DNA of 60,096 nucleotides from Zygnema cylindricum (GCA_037447655.1 JBBHKE010000600.1:66801-126896), one strand, 5' to 3'; counted from the first letter of the stretch, positions 1 through 10,689 are shown. Translations and numbers: made by a program. Notes: generated by a model not told the origin, from the sequence alone.

Positions 1-270
1 ATGATGATGATGACGATGTTGATGATGATGACTATGATGATGATGACGATGATGTTGCGATTATGATGACGATGATGATCATGATGATGATGATGATGAT
101 ATAATGATGATGATGATGATGATGATAATGATGTAATGATAATAATGATGATGATGAAGATGTTGACGATGATGGTGACGACGATGATGATTATGATGAT
201 GAAGATGAAGATGATGATGAGGATGTTGTTGACAATGATGATGGTGACGATGATGATGATATATGAAACT
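1..270. repeat. ATG/GAT trinucleotide microsatellite
   Basis: Nearly pure ATG/GAT triplets with scattered ACG, TTG and AAG interruptions. Short Met-rich open frames inside it are products of the repeat and not genes. The interruptions suggest an old array. Confidence 0.95.
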
Positions 271-289
271 ATTGGTAAACTACAAAGTC

Positions 290-1260
290 TTCAAAGTATT
301 CAAAGTATATACCAATGTTTGTAATGTTCGTCAGCGTTTGAGCTGATAACGATGTTCAACAACTCTCTTGGTCTTTAGACTAAGTTGGTTGATTGGAAAA
401 AAAAGAAAAATTATTCAAAGTAACAATTCAAAGTATTCAAAGTATATACCAATGTTTGTAATGTTCGTCAGCCTTTGAGCTGATAATGATGTTCAACAAC
501 TTTCTTGGTCTTTAGACTAAGTTGGTTGATTGGAAAAAAAAGAAAAAATTATTCAAAGTAACAATTCAAAGTATTCAAAGTATATACCAATGTTTGTAAT
601 GTTCGTCAGCCTTTGAGCTGATAATGATGTTTAACAACTTTCTTGGTCTTTAGACTAAGTTGGTTGATCGGAAAAAAAAGAAAAATTATTCAAAGTAACA
701 ATTCAAAGGTTTCAAAGTATATACCAATGTTTGTAATGTTCGTCAGCCTTTAAGCTGATAATGATGTTCAACAACTTTCTTGGTCTTTAGACTAAGTTGG
801 TTGATCGGAAAAAAAATAATTTTATTCAAAGTAACAATGTATTCTAATAAACAAGTATTATGATTGAAAACAAGTGTTTTTAATGTTGGTCAGCCTCCGA
901 GCTGATAGTGATGTTTATGCAACCTTCTAAGTTTTAGGACTAAGTTGGTTGATCACAAAAAAAAAAAAAAAAACAAAGTACTCAAAGTAATCAATCTATA
1001 AAATAAACAACGAAAATTAATAAATAATAAGTGATTGTAATGTTAGTCAGCATTTGAGCTGATAATGATGTTTATGCAACCATCTGGGTCTTCGACTAAG
1101 GTGCTTGATCGAAAACAAAAAAAAGTACTTAAAGTAATCAACATATTCTAACTATCAATAAATATAAAAGAAAATACGTGTTTGTAGTGTTAGTCAGCCA
1201 TCGAGCTGATAATGATGTTGTTCAACCATCTGAGTCTTTGGACTAAGTTGGTTGAACCCT
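290..1260. repeat. Seven-copy satellite with conserved hairpins
   Basis: The core around TAATGTTCGTCAGC recurs at about 321, 458, 596, 733, 880, 1037 and 1184, giving periods of 137, 138, 137, 147, 157 and 147 bp. Copies 1-4 are nearly identical and copies 5-7 diverge. Each unit has a hairpin TCAGC-(6 nt)-GCTGA whose loop differs between most copies while the stem is constant. A second, nested hairpin follows, and the unit ends in an A-rich run. In copy 7 the outer arms are GTTCAACC (1220-1227) and GGTTGAAC (1250-1257), with AGTC/GACT inside. No open reading frame is preserved. It could be a satellite, a tandem SINE-like array or a small-RNA cluster. Confidence 0.9.
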
Positions 1261-2316
1261 AGTTAAGTTTGATGTTTTTTTTTTTTCTTATTTTTTTCTT
1301 TGATATGTTTACATTTGTTTCTTGCGTTTTTGTTATGTGATCAAGGTTGTATTGTGGTTATTTCTTTTGTTTGTCTTTTTTTTGTTTTCTTTTTTTGTGA
1401 TATTACGTATTGATAAAAAAAAATATGAAAAATAGACATGCAACACCTTAATATTATATAAACAAAAACCATTTATATTACGTTTAAACAAATAATGGTT
1501 GAATAATGCTAATGGTTTAATGTGTATTCTAGATTTAACATTAAAATATTTAATACTACATGATATATTCAGTCCAGTTCATTCATATCGTTCATTAGAT
1601 TGAGATCGAACGCTTAAATCAATGTGAAACTTTTACGCTTAATCAAACCTCCTACATGAGCGAAACGCGAATTAAACCATCCACTTGGCATCGTCATGGT
1701 CTTTACCATGTACAATGCGCTAGTACAGTGCGTACCATGTACGAAAATCGTACGTGACGCCAACACTGAAACTACGATTCACCGCGAATCGTAATTATAG
1801 TAAAGAAAAGATTAGAGCAAAAAAACAAAAAAAAAACAATTATAGTTGTAAACGCTAATTATTGTGATATAACCTTTTCACAGAGGAAATTTATTCTACT
1901 TTATTTAAGTACTCTATACTAGCTTATGTCGGCAATAATTATCCGTGCTGTAATTATAAACACTAAAATATTTAGACATACGAAAACCGTCAGCCCGTAT
2001 ATTTTGACGTCATTATGACGTTAGGACTATTTGTCTCATAGATATATACTATTTGTCTCAACTCATACTGTTGCGATTCTATTAAATTATTATTTGTACC
2101 TTTTTACTTATAAAATTACAAATTTGCACAGTCAGACGTTGTCCGTACTCCACATTATTTAAAACGAACCTATATTAGGATTTTTTACGCTAATTAAACT
2201 TTACCTTAAATAGTATAATGAAAAAATTCGAATCATTTACTCTATTTAACGTGATAGAGTCGAAAGTTAAGGCGACCGAATTAGCGTTATTTACTCTAAT
2301 TACGATTCGCTGTGTA
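1261..2316. other. AT-rich intergenic stretch
   Basis: T-rich and A-rich runs, a GTAC-rich patch at 1690-1770 and isolated copies of the CGATTCACCG/CGGTGAATCG motif used by the local MITE ends. I see no convincing coding sequence or RNA gene. Confidence 0.6.
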
Positions 2317-2905
2317 GTGTACGGATATTGAGAACACGACAACGTGGCGTGATGTGACGATATCGCACGCGCCACAATTAAAAGTGCGATACTGTACGTT
2401 ACACCGCCAATCGTTATTAGCGTTGTGTACGCTAATTCCGTCCAGCTTTTTTTTTTTTAATTCCCAAATAGAATTATCCATACTATTTAAAAATAACCCT
2501 AATTCCTAATTAGAATAGACGATTTCTTCGAAAATTTTCAAATTCCCAATTAGCGTAAACCACGCTAATTATTCGTATACGCTAAAAAAACTTACACGCT
2601 AATAACGATTGGCGGTGTAGTGTAACGGTATTGATATCACGACACATCGTAGGTCACGCCAACACTGAAATAACAGTAGTGTACGAAAATTGAGAACACG
2701 ACAAAATGGCGTGATGTGACGGGATCGCACGCGCAAAAATTTAAAGTTCGAAACTGTACGTTACTTCACCGGTATTGGTAACACGACATTTTGGCGTGTA
2801 CGGATATTGACAAAGAGACAAATCGACGTGATGTACGGAATGGCACGCGAAAAAATTTAGCGTACGATACTGTACGTTACTCAACCGGTATTGATAACAC
2901 GACAT
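2317..2905. repeat. Three degenerate 90-110 bp repeats, the first interrupted by a MITE
   Basis: Related copies start near 2317, 2681 and 2795. Each reads approximately TGTACGGATATTGAG, then ACACGACA, GGCGTGATGTGACG and a terminal CTGTACGTTAC. The first copy is split after GTACGTTA by the MITE at 2401-2618, and the downstream CGGTATTGATA-type sequence resumes at about 2625. The two unsplit copies (about 2755-2775 and 2873-2893) act as paralogous empty sites. Confidence 0.8.
2401..2618. mobile_element. MITE, TA-flanked, perfect terminal inverted repeats
   Basis: The left end CACCGCCAATCGTTATTAG and the right end CTAATAACGATTGGCGGTG are exact reverse complements, and the match extends to 23 bp. 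TA lies immediately outside both ends (left TA at 2400-2401, right at 2618-2619), as expected for a Tc1/mariner-type target duplication. Removing the element restores a sequence close to the neighbouring repeat copies. There is no coding capacity, so it would need a transposase in trans. Family assignment rests on the TA target only. Confidence 0.8.
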
Positions 2906-3177
2906 TTTGGCGTGACGTCAATTTTGTCTGGACATTTATCATACCACTACAACCACGTGAAATTCAACAAATAGGATTGTACCACGTGTCCCTTTCCTTT
3001 GTCACCAAAGACGCCAATCCTAACTCAAAACCCTCAACGGCTCAAGATCTTACACATAAAACATCGACGGTCAATTCTCGTTGTCACCAGAGACGAAGGC
3101 GACTACAATGCTTTTCCCTTTTAGAAAAAGGGCAAAGCAAAAATGTAAACTTGCAATAGAAAAAAACAGCACAGTAA

Positions 3178-3387
3178 CACCGTGTATCGTTATTAGTGTT
3201 AATCTTTTTTTCGCCACTTAAAACATCTTTTCTCCGTACACAATTGCGCGATTTGAGATCGCCAATCGGAAGCTGAGAATCCCACCTTTCAACCGCAACC
3301 GTCAGATCTAGAATCCGATAAGTGTGTACGGAGAAAAGGTGTTTTAAGTGGCGAAAAAAACATTAAGACTAATAGCGATTCGCGGTA
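3178..3387. mobile_element. MITE with about 65-bp inverted repeats
   Basis: The left arm starts CACCGTGTATCGTTATTAG and runs through CGCCACTTAAAAC and CTCCGTACACA. The right arm mirrors it (TGTGTACGGAGAAAAG, then TTTTAAGTGGCG and CTAATAGCGATTCGCGGT). A close relative lies at 54797-55006 and a left-half fragment at 26388-26460. The element is non-coding. Confidence 0.8.
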
Positions 3388-3610
3388 TACTGTAATGCTA
3401 TGTATCGGTAGCCTGTTACCAAGTACTTTTTTTTTCACCTACCTATAATCAGTTTATTATGTTGGTTCGCACTTCACAAGTGCGATTTCATTTTTTTACT
3501 TAAGGCTTCGTACTCGAGCTATTTTTTTTCTTTTCCAAACCCCCCGTACACCCCAGTTGTGATACACCCCCTCCCCCCCTCCCATCCCGGCTCTCCCGGG
3601 ATATATCGTT
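3388..3610. other. Non-coding spacer with C-rich tract
   Basis: A T-rich stretch followed by a C-rich tract (about 3540-3600) just upstream of the duplicated block. No gene is visible. The minus-strand open frame over this region is mostly repeat sequence. Confidence 0.5.
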
Positions 3611-3987
3611 TATTGGCAGATATCCCTTAACGGTACCGATATACCAAAATATATGCGCAATAATTACCGATGTTAATAAATCGTTATTTATCGCCCCCTT
3701 CACCCATATCGATGTCCAATATATCGGTATCGGTAACCGGATTTTCCGCCGATAGAAATCTTGCTGATACAGAACACTAGGAAAAACCATCGAGGTAGAA
3801 ACCGGGGAAAAAAGAAAAATAGTTAGAAGCCAAAACGACAAATGGTAAGAAAGTTAGAAGCTAAAACGACAAAAGGTCAGCTTTATTTTGGCCTTATTTT
3901 GGTCAACTTTATTTAGGTCCATCATTTTCGTGTCATCATGACCCGTATTCAACACCAGCACACTGCTACAAACGACGTGCTACAGTG

Positions 3988-4493
3988 CACCGCCAATCGC
4001 TATTAGAGTAAATAATGCTAATTCGGTGCCCTTTTTTGTTTTATTAAAAGCCGAAATACAATCCAAAATTCTATTTTTTCCTTTATGCCTTTTAGGGTTC
4101 TTTTTTTAATTGGCGTTAATAACGGAAGTACACCGCGATGTTTACACTGTGTAGTACGGACAGGGTTTTCCGTACCAAAATGTACTTTTTGAAATTAAAA
4201 TGCACAAAAAGTCATTTAATGTAATTGCGCACGCATGTGAATGTGCACTGGAAAAAGAAACGCAAACTCGAATATGCAGACTTTGGCGTACACATTGTCA
4301 GATTTTGTACGGATACATATATTGAGGTAGACATCAATTCGACGGGCATTTATTATTCGAGTAAACCCAAATTAGATTTGGTGATTAATTAGTATTTATG
4401 TTTTTTTGGATTTCCTTTTTCCCAATTAACGTTAATAAAACTATTTTTCTTTTTACGCTATTTATTCCTTTACTCTAATAGCGATTCAAAGTG
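3988..4493. mobile_element. MITE-like element, 506 bp
   Basis: The ends are CACCGCCAATCGCTATTAG and CTAATAGCGATTCAAAGTG, inverted repeats matching over about 25 bp with four mismatches near the tip. TA follows the right end but the left end lacks it. A second copy is at 6212-6717 in the duplicated block. Confidence 0.65.
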
Positions 4494-4500
4494 TACTATA

Positions 4501-4699
4501 CACCGTGGATCGTTATTAGCCTTATGTACGCTATATCGGCACCCCAAAATTTTGACATTGATAACTTAAATATAATAAATTACACTATTTAAGGACGTGG
4601 ACCATAATCTGCCAAGTCTCTTTGCACTAAATTAGAATGAATGACGCTAATTTTTTCTTTACACTAATAATTTCTATACGCTAATGACGATTCAAGGTG
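4501..4699. mobile_element. MITE, 199 bp, TA on both sides
   Basis: The ends CACCGTGGATCGTTATTAG and CTAATGACGATTCAAGGTG are imperfect inverted repeats. TA lies at 4499-4500 and 4700-4701. It sits seven bases from the preceding MITE. The second copy is 6725-6923, again with TA on both sides. Confidence 0.7.
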
Positions 4700-4701
4700 T
4701 A

Positions 4702-5289
4702 GTTTGACATTTCAAACGTCTCCTTTCGAAAATGTCCATACATTTTCGATAAATTACGTACATGTTCCGTGAAATTCCCGTTCAGTTCATTGGACAGAAA
4801 GTACCAATAACTGCGACCTATGTTTCCCTCAAATTCCGTACATTATCGTAACAAACCGTACATTTTACTGGAATACTGTGCTCTTCCCGTAAATTTCCCG
4901 TTCAGTTTACCGGACAGAAAGTACATCGCGTTTTTTTTCGATTTTTTAAAAAATCACGAACTATACGTTTCAATCGGAAAAATGGAAAAAATCGCCCGAT
5001 TTGAACAACTATGCCTATGACTGTTTCGGAGCGCTGTAAAGTGTAAATTCTATATGTCGTACGCCCGTACTATATGCGTGTAGGAAAGAGCGCCGTATAT
5101 AGAGCGGCCACATCTTTGTCGCACGTTAGAAGTTTAGAACAACGTTGCCATTGTTGCGTTGTTACGTTCCCATTTTTGTACCGTAAAGTGGTACTGTACG
5201 AAACTGTAATCCAATTCTTCGAAGCTTTACTGTTGTTTGTCGCATTTGTGAAAGCATTTTTCCCGTTTGAGGTTTGACTTCGACTGTAT
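4702..5289. other. Spacer between duplicated blocks, no clear gene
   Basis: Several short open frames and repeated CCGTACATT words (4740-4930). No frame has a recognisable domain or good coding character. Confidence 0.5.
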
Positions 5290-5381
5290 GTTTTAGCTTC
5301 TTTAGCTCCATTCCCTTTATATTCTTTCTTTCCCTGGCACGAGTGTTTTCCTAGCAGCGGAGGACGTCTTTTTTAACGCAG
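5290..5381 (+). other. Candidate 5' (untranslated) exon of a host gene
   Basis: A moderately GC segment ends at CAG|GTGAGA (5379-5387), a textbook strong splice donor. About 340 bp downstream a pyrimidine-rich TTTTCTTTCCAG acceptor leads into an exon with a start codon. The pairing of a strong donor and acceptor is the only evidence. The transcription start is not visible. Confidence 0.3.
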
Positions 5382-5722
5382 GTGAGATTTCACTCATTTT
5401 TTTGAAGTGGTTTATTCCGTTTCCATGCTGATTGTTAAGCAGCTTGCTTGTCTGTTCCTCGTACTTTTTTTTTGGTTGTCAAGTCGAAGATTCAATTCTT
5501 CAGGTTCTAAGTCAGGATCTGAACTCTTAATCAGTTTACTTCTTTATTGCAACAGGCGCCTCTTGCGTCAAACGCCATGCTTATGTTTCCTATCTTGTAA
5601 CAAAATAAGAAGCTAATTCTTAAAGTTTCCATCACTCTGGGATTGCATGTCATTTACTTAGAAAAAAAATCGTTTGAAATCCTCGCCGCTTTTCTTTGAA
5701 GTTTACCTCCTTTTCTTTCCAG

Positions 5723-5833
5723 CCAGACCCGCATGGCAGGAAGACTGGAACCCAGTCGTTTGTATCCCAGGCCTCCATCGCCTGGACCAGGGCTCCCTCA
5801 GTCATCCGCCCCTTTTCCTCCCTTTCCTCGTCT
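5723..5833 (+). pseudogene. Candidate start-codon exon, truncated by repeat
   Basis: After the acceptor at 5721-5722 the sequence reads to ATG at 5733 and then encodes a Pro/Arg-rich N-terminus (MAGRLEPSRLYPRPPSPGPG and onward). The frame stays open past 5834, but from there the DNA is the duplicated repeat block, so the remaining codons are repeat sequence and the gene is probably cut. No domain is recognised. It could be a displaced 5' gene fragment or a chance open frame in GC-richer DNA. Confidence 0.3.
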
Positions 5834-6925
5834 TATTGGCAGATATCCCTTAACGGTACCGATATACCAAAATATATGCGCAATAATTACCGATGTTAAT
5901 AAATCGTTATTTATCGCCCCCCTTCACCCATATCGATGTCCAATATATCGGTATCGGTAACCGGATTTTCCGCCGATAGAAATCTTGCTGATATAGAACA
6001 CTAGGAAAAACCATCGAGGTAGAAACCGGGGAAAAAAGAAAAATAGTTAGAAGCCAAAACGACAAATGGTAAGAAAGTTAGAAGCTAAAACGACAAAAGG
6101 TCAGCTTTATTTTGGCCTTATTTTGGTCAACTTTATTTAGGTCCATCATTTTCGTGTCATCATGACCCGTATTCAATACCAGCACACTGCTACAAACGAC
6201 ATGCTACAGTGCACCGCCAATCGCTATTAGAGTAAATAATGCTAATTCGGTGCCCTTTTTTGTTTTATTTAAAGCCGAAATACAATCCAAAATTCTATTT
6301 TTTCCTTTACGCCTTTTAGGGTTGTTTTTTTAATTGGCGTTAATAACGGAAGTACACCGCGATGTTTACACTGTGTAGTACGGACAGGGTTTTCTGTACC
6401 AAAATGTACTTTTTGAAATTAAAATGCACAAAAAGTCATTTAATGTAATTGCGCACGCATGTGAATGTGCACTGGAAAAAGAAACGCAAACTCGAATATG
6501 CAGACTTTGGCGTACACATTGTCAGATTTTGTACGGATACATATATTGAGGTAGACATCAATTCGACGGGCATTTATTATTCGAGTAAACCCAAATTAGA
6601 TTTGGTGATTAATTAGCATTTATGTTTTTTTGGATTTCCTTTTTCCCAATTAACGTTAATAAAACTATTTTTCTTTTTACGCTATTTATTCCTTTACTCT
6701 AATAGCGATTCAAAGTGTACTATACACCGTGGATCGTTATTAGCCTTATGTACGCTGTATTGACACCCCAAAATTTTGACATTGATAACTTAAATATAAT
6801 AAATTACACTATTTAAGGACGTGGACCATAATCTGCCACGTCTCTTGGCACTAAATAAGAATAAATGACGCTAATTTTTTCTTTAAACTAATAATTTCTA
6901 TACGCTAATACTGATTCAAGGTGTA
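5834..6925. repeat. Direct duplication, copy 2
   Basis: Second copy of 3611-4701, including MITE-like units at 6212-6717 and 6725-6923. It ends at the TA flanking the second MITE, exactly as copy 1 does. Confidence 0.9.
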
Positions 6926-7174
6926 CTTGCTAAAAAAAAATGACTGCACGGAAAAAAAAACAAAACTGATTGCCCGAGACTCTTTGAGCGAATCGCAAAC
7001 GTAGAAAGAACAAGAGAGCTGACGTCGATGGCAAAGAAAAAAAACGTGATTGCATGACAGGAAAAGACTTTATCCACGTCAAAAAACTATAGGCTTACGG
7101 AAAGACAGACGCTTCACGCTAGTAAATTTAAATAAAAAAATATATGTACGGGCAGTTGTGTTTATGACATTTAG
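6926..7174. other. Spacer, nothing identified
   Basis: A-rich DNA without a supported coding frame. Confidence 0.5.
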
Positions 7175-9206
7175 GGTCAAGTTCCATCAGTCGTTTCTGT
7201 AATCATACGGCCAACTCTACGGGCCGGGTTAATTGAGTCGATGTTCCATCACGAAGAGTCTGTAATCCACGTGTTATACATTGAGTGGCACCACGTGCGT
7301 TTTGACCGGATTTTAAAAATCATTTAAAAATCTTCACACCGACAACTTTCACTTCAAATCTTCAGTTGCGTACCATGTACCTATGTACCAGGTCGTAATA
7401 CGACAAAACTTTTGTACTTTTTTCAAACGCCAGTCTTTTACGCTAGCTCATTTTTTAGGGTTTTTGTTTTCAAACATGACGAAAATCCTTTGCTGGAAAT
7501 AGTGTGACGAAAGAAATTGTGCGACGAAGGACCGTTTCGAGATTATTTTTTTAATTTTAAGTTGTATTTTAAAAAGTACATACCATGTACAAATTTCGTC
7601 AATATTCTTTGGTTTTCCATCGTGACACGTAGCTTTTTCGTCCAGCGTGTCACGATTAATTTTTTTCTGTATCTGCCAACCCCCCTCCTACAGGTACGTT
7701 GGCAACTACAAAGAAAAATGAAGCGAACGTTGTTGTTCTTTGGTCTAAAATAGACCGCAGAAGCAACCCAAACTATCATGCAAGAAGTTAAGCAAAGCTA
7801 GGCCAATGAACAATAATTTGAAATGCATCCTCCATATGCGTACACAGACGCAACAAACCACATTTAGGGTTTCATGGAATAATCAACATAAATAAACCCT
7901 ATGACAACATCTAAGGTTTGATGGAATAATCGACATAGACAAACCCTAGGACAAATGCATAAACAGTGCATATCAAACATATATAAAATAACATAAATAA
8001 ATAATAACAAACAAATGGATCACACATAAACAAAAGTATAATCAAAGTATAATTAAATAATCATTATATCATTCAAAGTGCATGACCTAATCGGCAACCT
8101 AAAAGTCTACATCTTCGGTCCCTACTTTTCATGCTAAGCATTGATTATCATTCCTAACAAGGCTCATTCCTATATATACACTTGTGAGCTGTCAACTAAT
8201 AGATACATGTCAAAATAACCAACGTAACTTCCACTAAGTAGTATTACACCATGAGAACATATTACGACAAATAATCCTAACTCTAAGTGTACACCTAAGA
8301 GTCCACCAATCATAAGAGTACACTTGTCTGCAAGTACGACACTACATACACACAAATTAAACTGCTGAAACCCTAAATGACCACCTAAATAAAAACCGTC
8401 ATAATCAATACTAATTTATTAATACACATAAGACAAGACAATGTTCTTTCAAATATTTACACCGATGCGTCCGCAAAATCCGGTTGCTAAATGACAACTT
8501 GCTTAGTCACTTGTGGACAATACCACGTAGTGAACCGACATCACAAAAGTACGGTCCACTTGATAACACGTCATCAAACAATGCGATCCCTTGAAAATAT
8601 CGGCGGACGCGGTCCGCCTTCCACCTCTAGCTCGAACCACTGCCGAAATTAAACCTACTATCCAAATCATGTCCGTACCGAAACTGCGTACCTCTCTATA
8701 AATTCCGCCGGTCAGATTCAAAGTAAGTCCGTCTAAAATTGATTCTACGTACCAGTGGCGTCCTTTTTCCATAGATGTCGCCTGTCGCATTATGTTGTGT
8801 ACGGCCGGCGTACACCTTAAATATTTCGTACATTTCACGTTGGATCGCTTCGCGATCCGGCGTCCATTTCCCAACGCATTCCGCGCCACTGAATTAGTCC
8901 ACTACTTTTACTCGTACATTTAATTCCCCAATCCGCAAATCCTTTCGAACCTCCATAGTATATCAGATAATTACATACGCACGCAAACATGCGCACGCAC
9001 ATACGAAACTTAATCTTCTAAAAACAACAAACGCCTCGCAGATGAACATCCGACGGCTAGTATTACCTCAAAGACTTTTGGAGAGGATATGCAAGATTCT
9101 CTGTAATGTTGTTTCGCGTATAGTAACAAAATAAGCAGTACGAATTGGTATGGATAGTGTCGGATTTCTGTAAACTACCTCACTTTTCGACTGATGGAAC
9201 TTGACC
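7175..9206. mobile_element. Possible DNA-transposon-like segment with 19-bp inverted ends
   Basis: GGTCAAGTTCCATCAGTCG at 7175-7193 has its exact reverse complement at 9188-9206. A second GTTCCATCA word occurs subterminally at about 7234, as transposase-binding subterminal repeats often do. The flanks are TTAG on the left and G-TTAG on the right, so the target duplication is uncertain. No transposase is recognisable inside. The interior holds spacer sequence and a segment (about 8400-8890) related to repeats at 44.9-45.2 kb and 46.7-47.15 kb. A chance inverted repeat of this length is unlikely, but the boundaries are inferred. Confidence 0.45.
8400..8890 (+). repeat. LTR-like dispersed repeat, copy A
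   Basis: Shares an ordered set of short blocks (AAATATTTAC; ATGTCGCC.GTCGCATT; the palindrome GGATCGCTTCGCGATCC; CGTCCATTTCCC) with 46730-47150, and less clearly with 44880-45260. The palindrome sits where copia LTRs of this window carry their TTTGTTTCG/CGAAACAAA palindrome, so these may be U3 parts of an old LTR family. The 128-residue minus-strand open frame across it is judged non-coding. Confidence 0.45.
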
Positions 9207-9387
9207 GTTAGTGCACCTATAGGACGACCACGAGGAATTGCCGCGTGGCCGGTAAGTACGGAAACAAAAGATTGTATTGTAAAAAAACTTTTTTTCCTGC
9301 ACTTTTACTCGTCTTTCACTTAATTTTGTGTATTGTTGGAAGCAAGTAAATAGTAGGAATTAATTGTTACATCCATCATTTAATCAT
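9207..9387. other. Upstream region of the tRNA-like gene
   Basis: AT-rich spacer. No obvious control element is recognised. Confidence 0.4.
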
Positions 9388-9458
9388 ATCAAAGTGGCGC
9401 AGCGGAAACGTGGTGGGCCCATAACCCACATGTTCAGGATCGAAACCTGGCGTTGATA
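9388..9458 (+). tRNA. Initiator tRNA-Met (CAT) or close pseudogene
   Basis: The order is acceptor ATCAAAG, then TG, a D-arm starting GCGCAGCGG, an anticodon arm GGTGGGCCCATAACCCAC with CAT in the loop, T-arm TCAGG-ATCGAAA-CCTGG, and CGTTGAT plus discriminator A. The A-T-C-G-A-A-A T-loop and the anticodon arm are hallmarks of eukaryotic initiator tRNA-Met, and the sequence is close to the plant form. Departures are one acceptor mismatch (A6 against G) and a variable loop of four rather than five bases. A TTTT run at about 9462 could terminate Pol III. Residues around the anticodon match the copia primer sites exactly (15 of 15). It may be functional or a slightly decayed copy. Confidence 0.85.
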
Positions 9459-9959
9459 CCTATTTTGTTTCTTATTTGATCATACATTGGTTAGGTCCTA
9501 TTCGGCGCACCTCACATTTTCACGCATGATCCCGCTTAAGTTTACAGGTCATTTTTTAACAAAGCTAAAAAAGTTGAATGTGCCACTTTCGACTTCATGA
9601 GTAACTTGTTTAGTTGATTTGTGGAAAAGTTAGGAGAAGGCTTTATATTTTTTGCAGTTTCTCGCCGTCAGGATAAACAATTTGCAGTATCGGAGTAACT
9701 TTTAGCTTTAAATATACAAAATTCAGAAATTTAAATCATGAGTTATAAGATAAACACCCAAATTGGGCGAATCAATTACTTTTATGCGACGACTAAAAAA
9801 ATTTCTCAAAATTTTTGTTGGAAGATTTCGTTTTTCTTGTTTTTTATTTGTTTAAAAATATGGAACACCTAATGGAATAATATGCTGGATTAATCTCTTC
9901 CAAATCTTTATCATTTCTATGGTCAATTCATATTGGTTGTCGCATATTACAAGTTGTAA
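9459..9959. other. Spacer, nothing identified
   Basis: AT-rich DNA, no supported gene. Confidence 0.5.
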
Positions 9960-10560
9960 AAGGGGCAAGAATTATAGGCAACACAATACACCACAATGCA
10001 CAGCGGAAAGCTCCAACGATCCTTCGTAGCAACAGCAGGTGCACACAGCAGTGTCAGACAAAATGGCGCTTTATTACTCAAGAGAGGATTGCAAGATTCA
10101 GCGCTCACTGCGAGGGTCTACTCCAAGAGTCTGTCTTGTACTACGTCTGTCTCACTATTTAAACTAACTAACTGCTAGTCAACCCAATACTTTACAAAGG
10201 TACACGTGGACCTTCGCGGTCAACCGAGATCTATCCACAATATTCTTCTAGAACTATACGGTAAAATCTACATTCTGCGGCGTTGCTATAATGCTACGCT
10301 GCGTTGCTATGCTGCGCTACGTTATTTTACTAAGTTGTTATGCTGCTATGTTGCGCTAATCAGGAGTCGCAGCTGAGGTGCTCTACAACCCCAACTATAG
10401 CAGCCTACTTTCTAGCCACTAAGTACTCAACCCTATAACCTTATTACACAAGTCGACTACGAAATGAGCCACTTTGAGGCTAAACGTACTGGAACTCTAT
10501 GATTTGGGCTCAATTGGGCCAATTTGCGGCGTTTTTACCCTATTCGTAGCAACCTGGTTT
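9960..10560 (-). mobile_element. Probable Ty3/gypsy LTR (minus strand)
   Basis: Read on the minus strand there are GCAGCATAGCAACGCAGCG-type repeats, a TTTAAATAG TATA-like box and, about 80-90 nt further, AATCCTCTCTTGAGTAATAAAG, which contains an AATAAA polyadenylation signal. The same order (GC-rich repeats, TTTATAAATG, ATCCTCTGTAATAAAG) occurs at 16120-16600. This suggests two diverged LTRs bracketing the gag-like ORF between them. Exact ends were not resolved. Confidence 0.45.
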
Positions 10561-10689
10561 TTCCATCGTAAGTTTTCAAATAATGAATTCATCTTTTTGC
10601 AGGGCAAAAATCCGTCGGTTTGAAAAAAGCTACAGTATTACCCTAAAAATAGAGCTACAAAACATCGATTACTCATATAGCTGTGGGAA

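Larger units (their letters stand above)
3611..4701. repeat. Direct duplication, copy 1 (about 1.09 kb)
   Basis: Nearly identical to 5834-6925 (offset about 2223-2224, with a few substitutions and a one-base indel). It contains a CGATATCGGTATCGG-rich left part and two MITE-like units, 3988-4493 and 4501-4699. The right boundary coincides with the outer TA of the second MITE, so the unit may be a composite mobile block. The unduplicated DNA between copies is 4702-5833. Confidence 0.9.

Noticed and set aside
136-324. Met-rich open frame
   Set aside because: Produced by the ATG microsatellite; no coding signal.
290-1260. CRISPR-like array
   Set aside because: Units of 137-157 bp without distinct repeat/spacer partition in a eukaryotic genome.
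2791-3159. 122-codon open frame
   Set aside because: Starts inside the tandem repeat and has no domain or coding bias.
8503-8889. 128-codon minus-strand open frame
   Set aside because: Lies on a dispersed LTR-like repeat; the related copy near 47.1 kb is not translatable in the same way.
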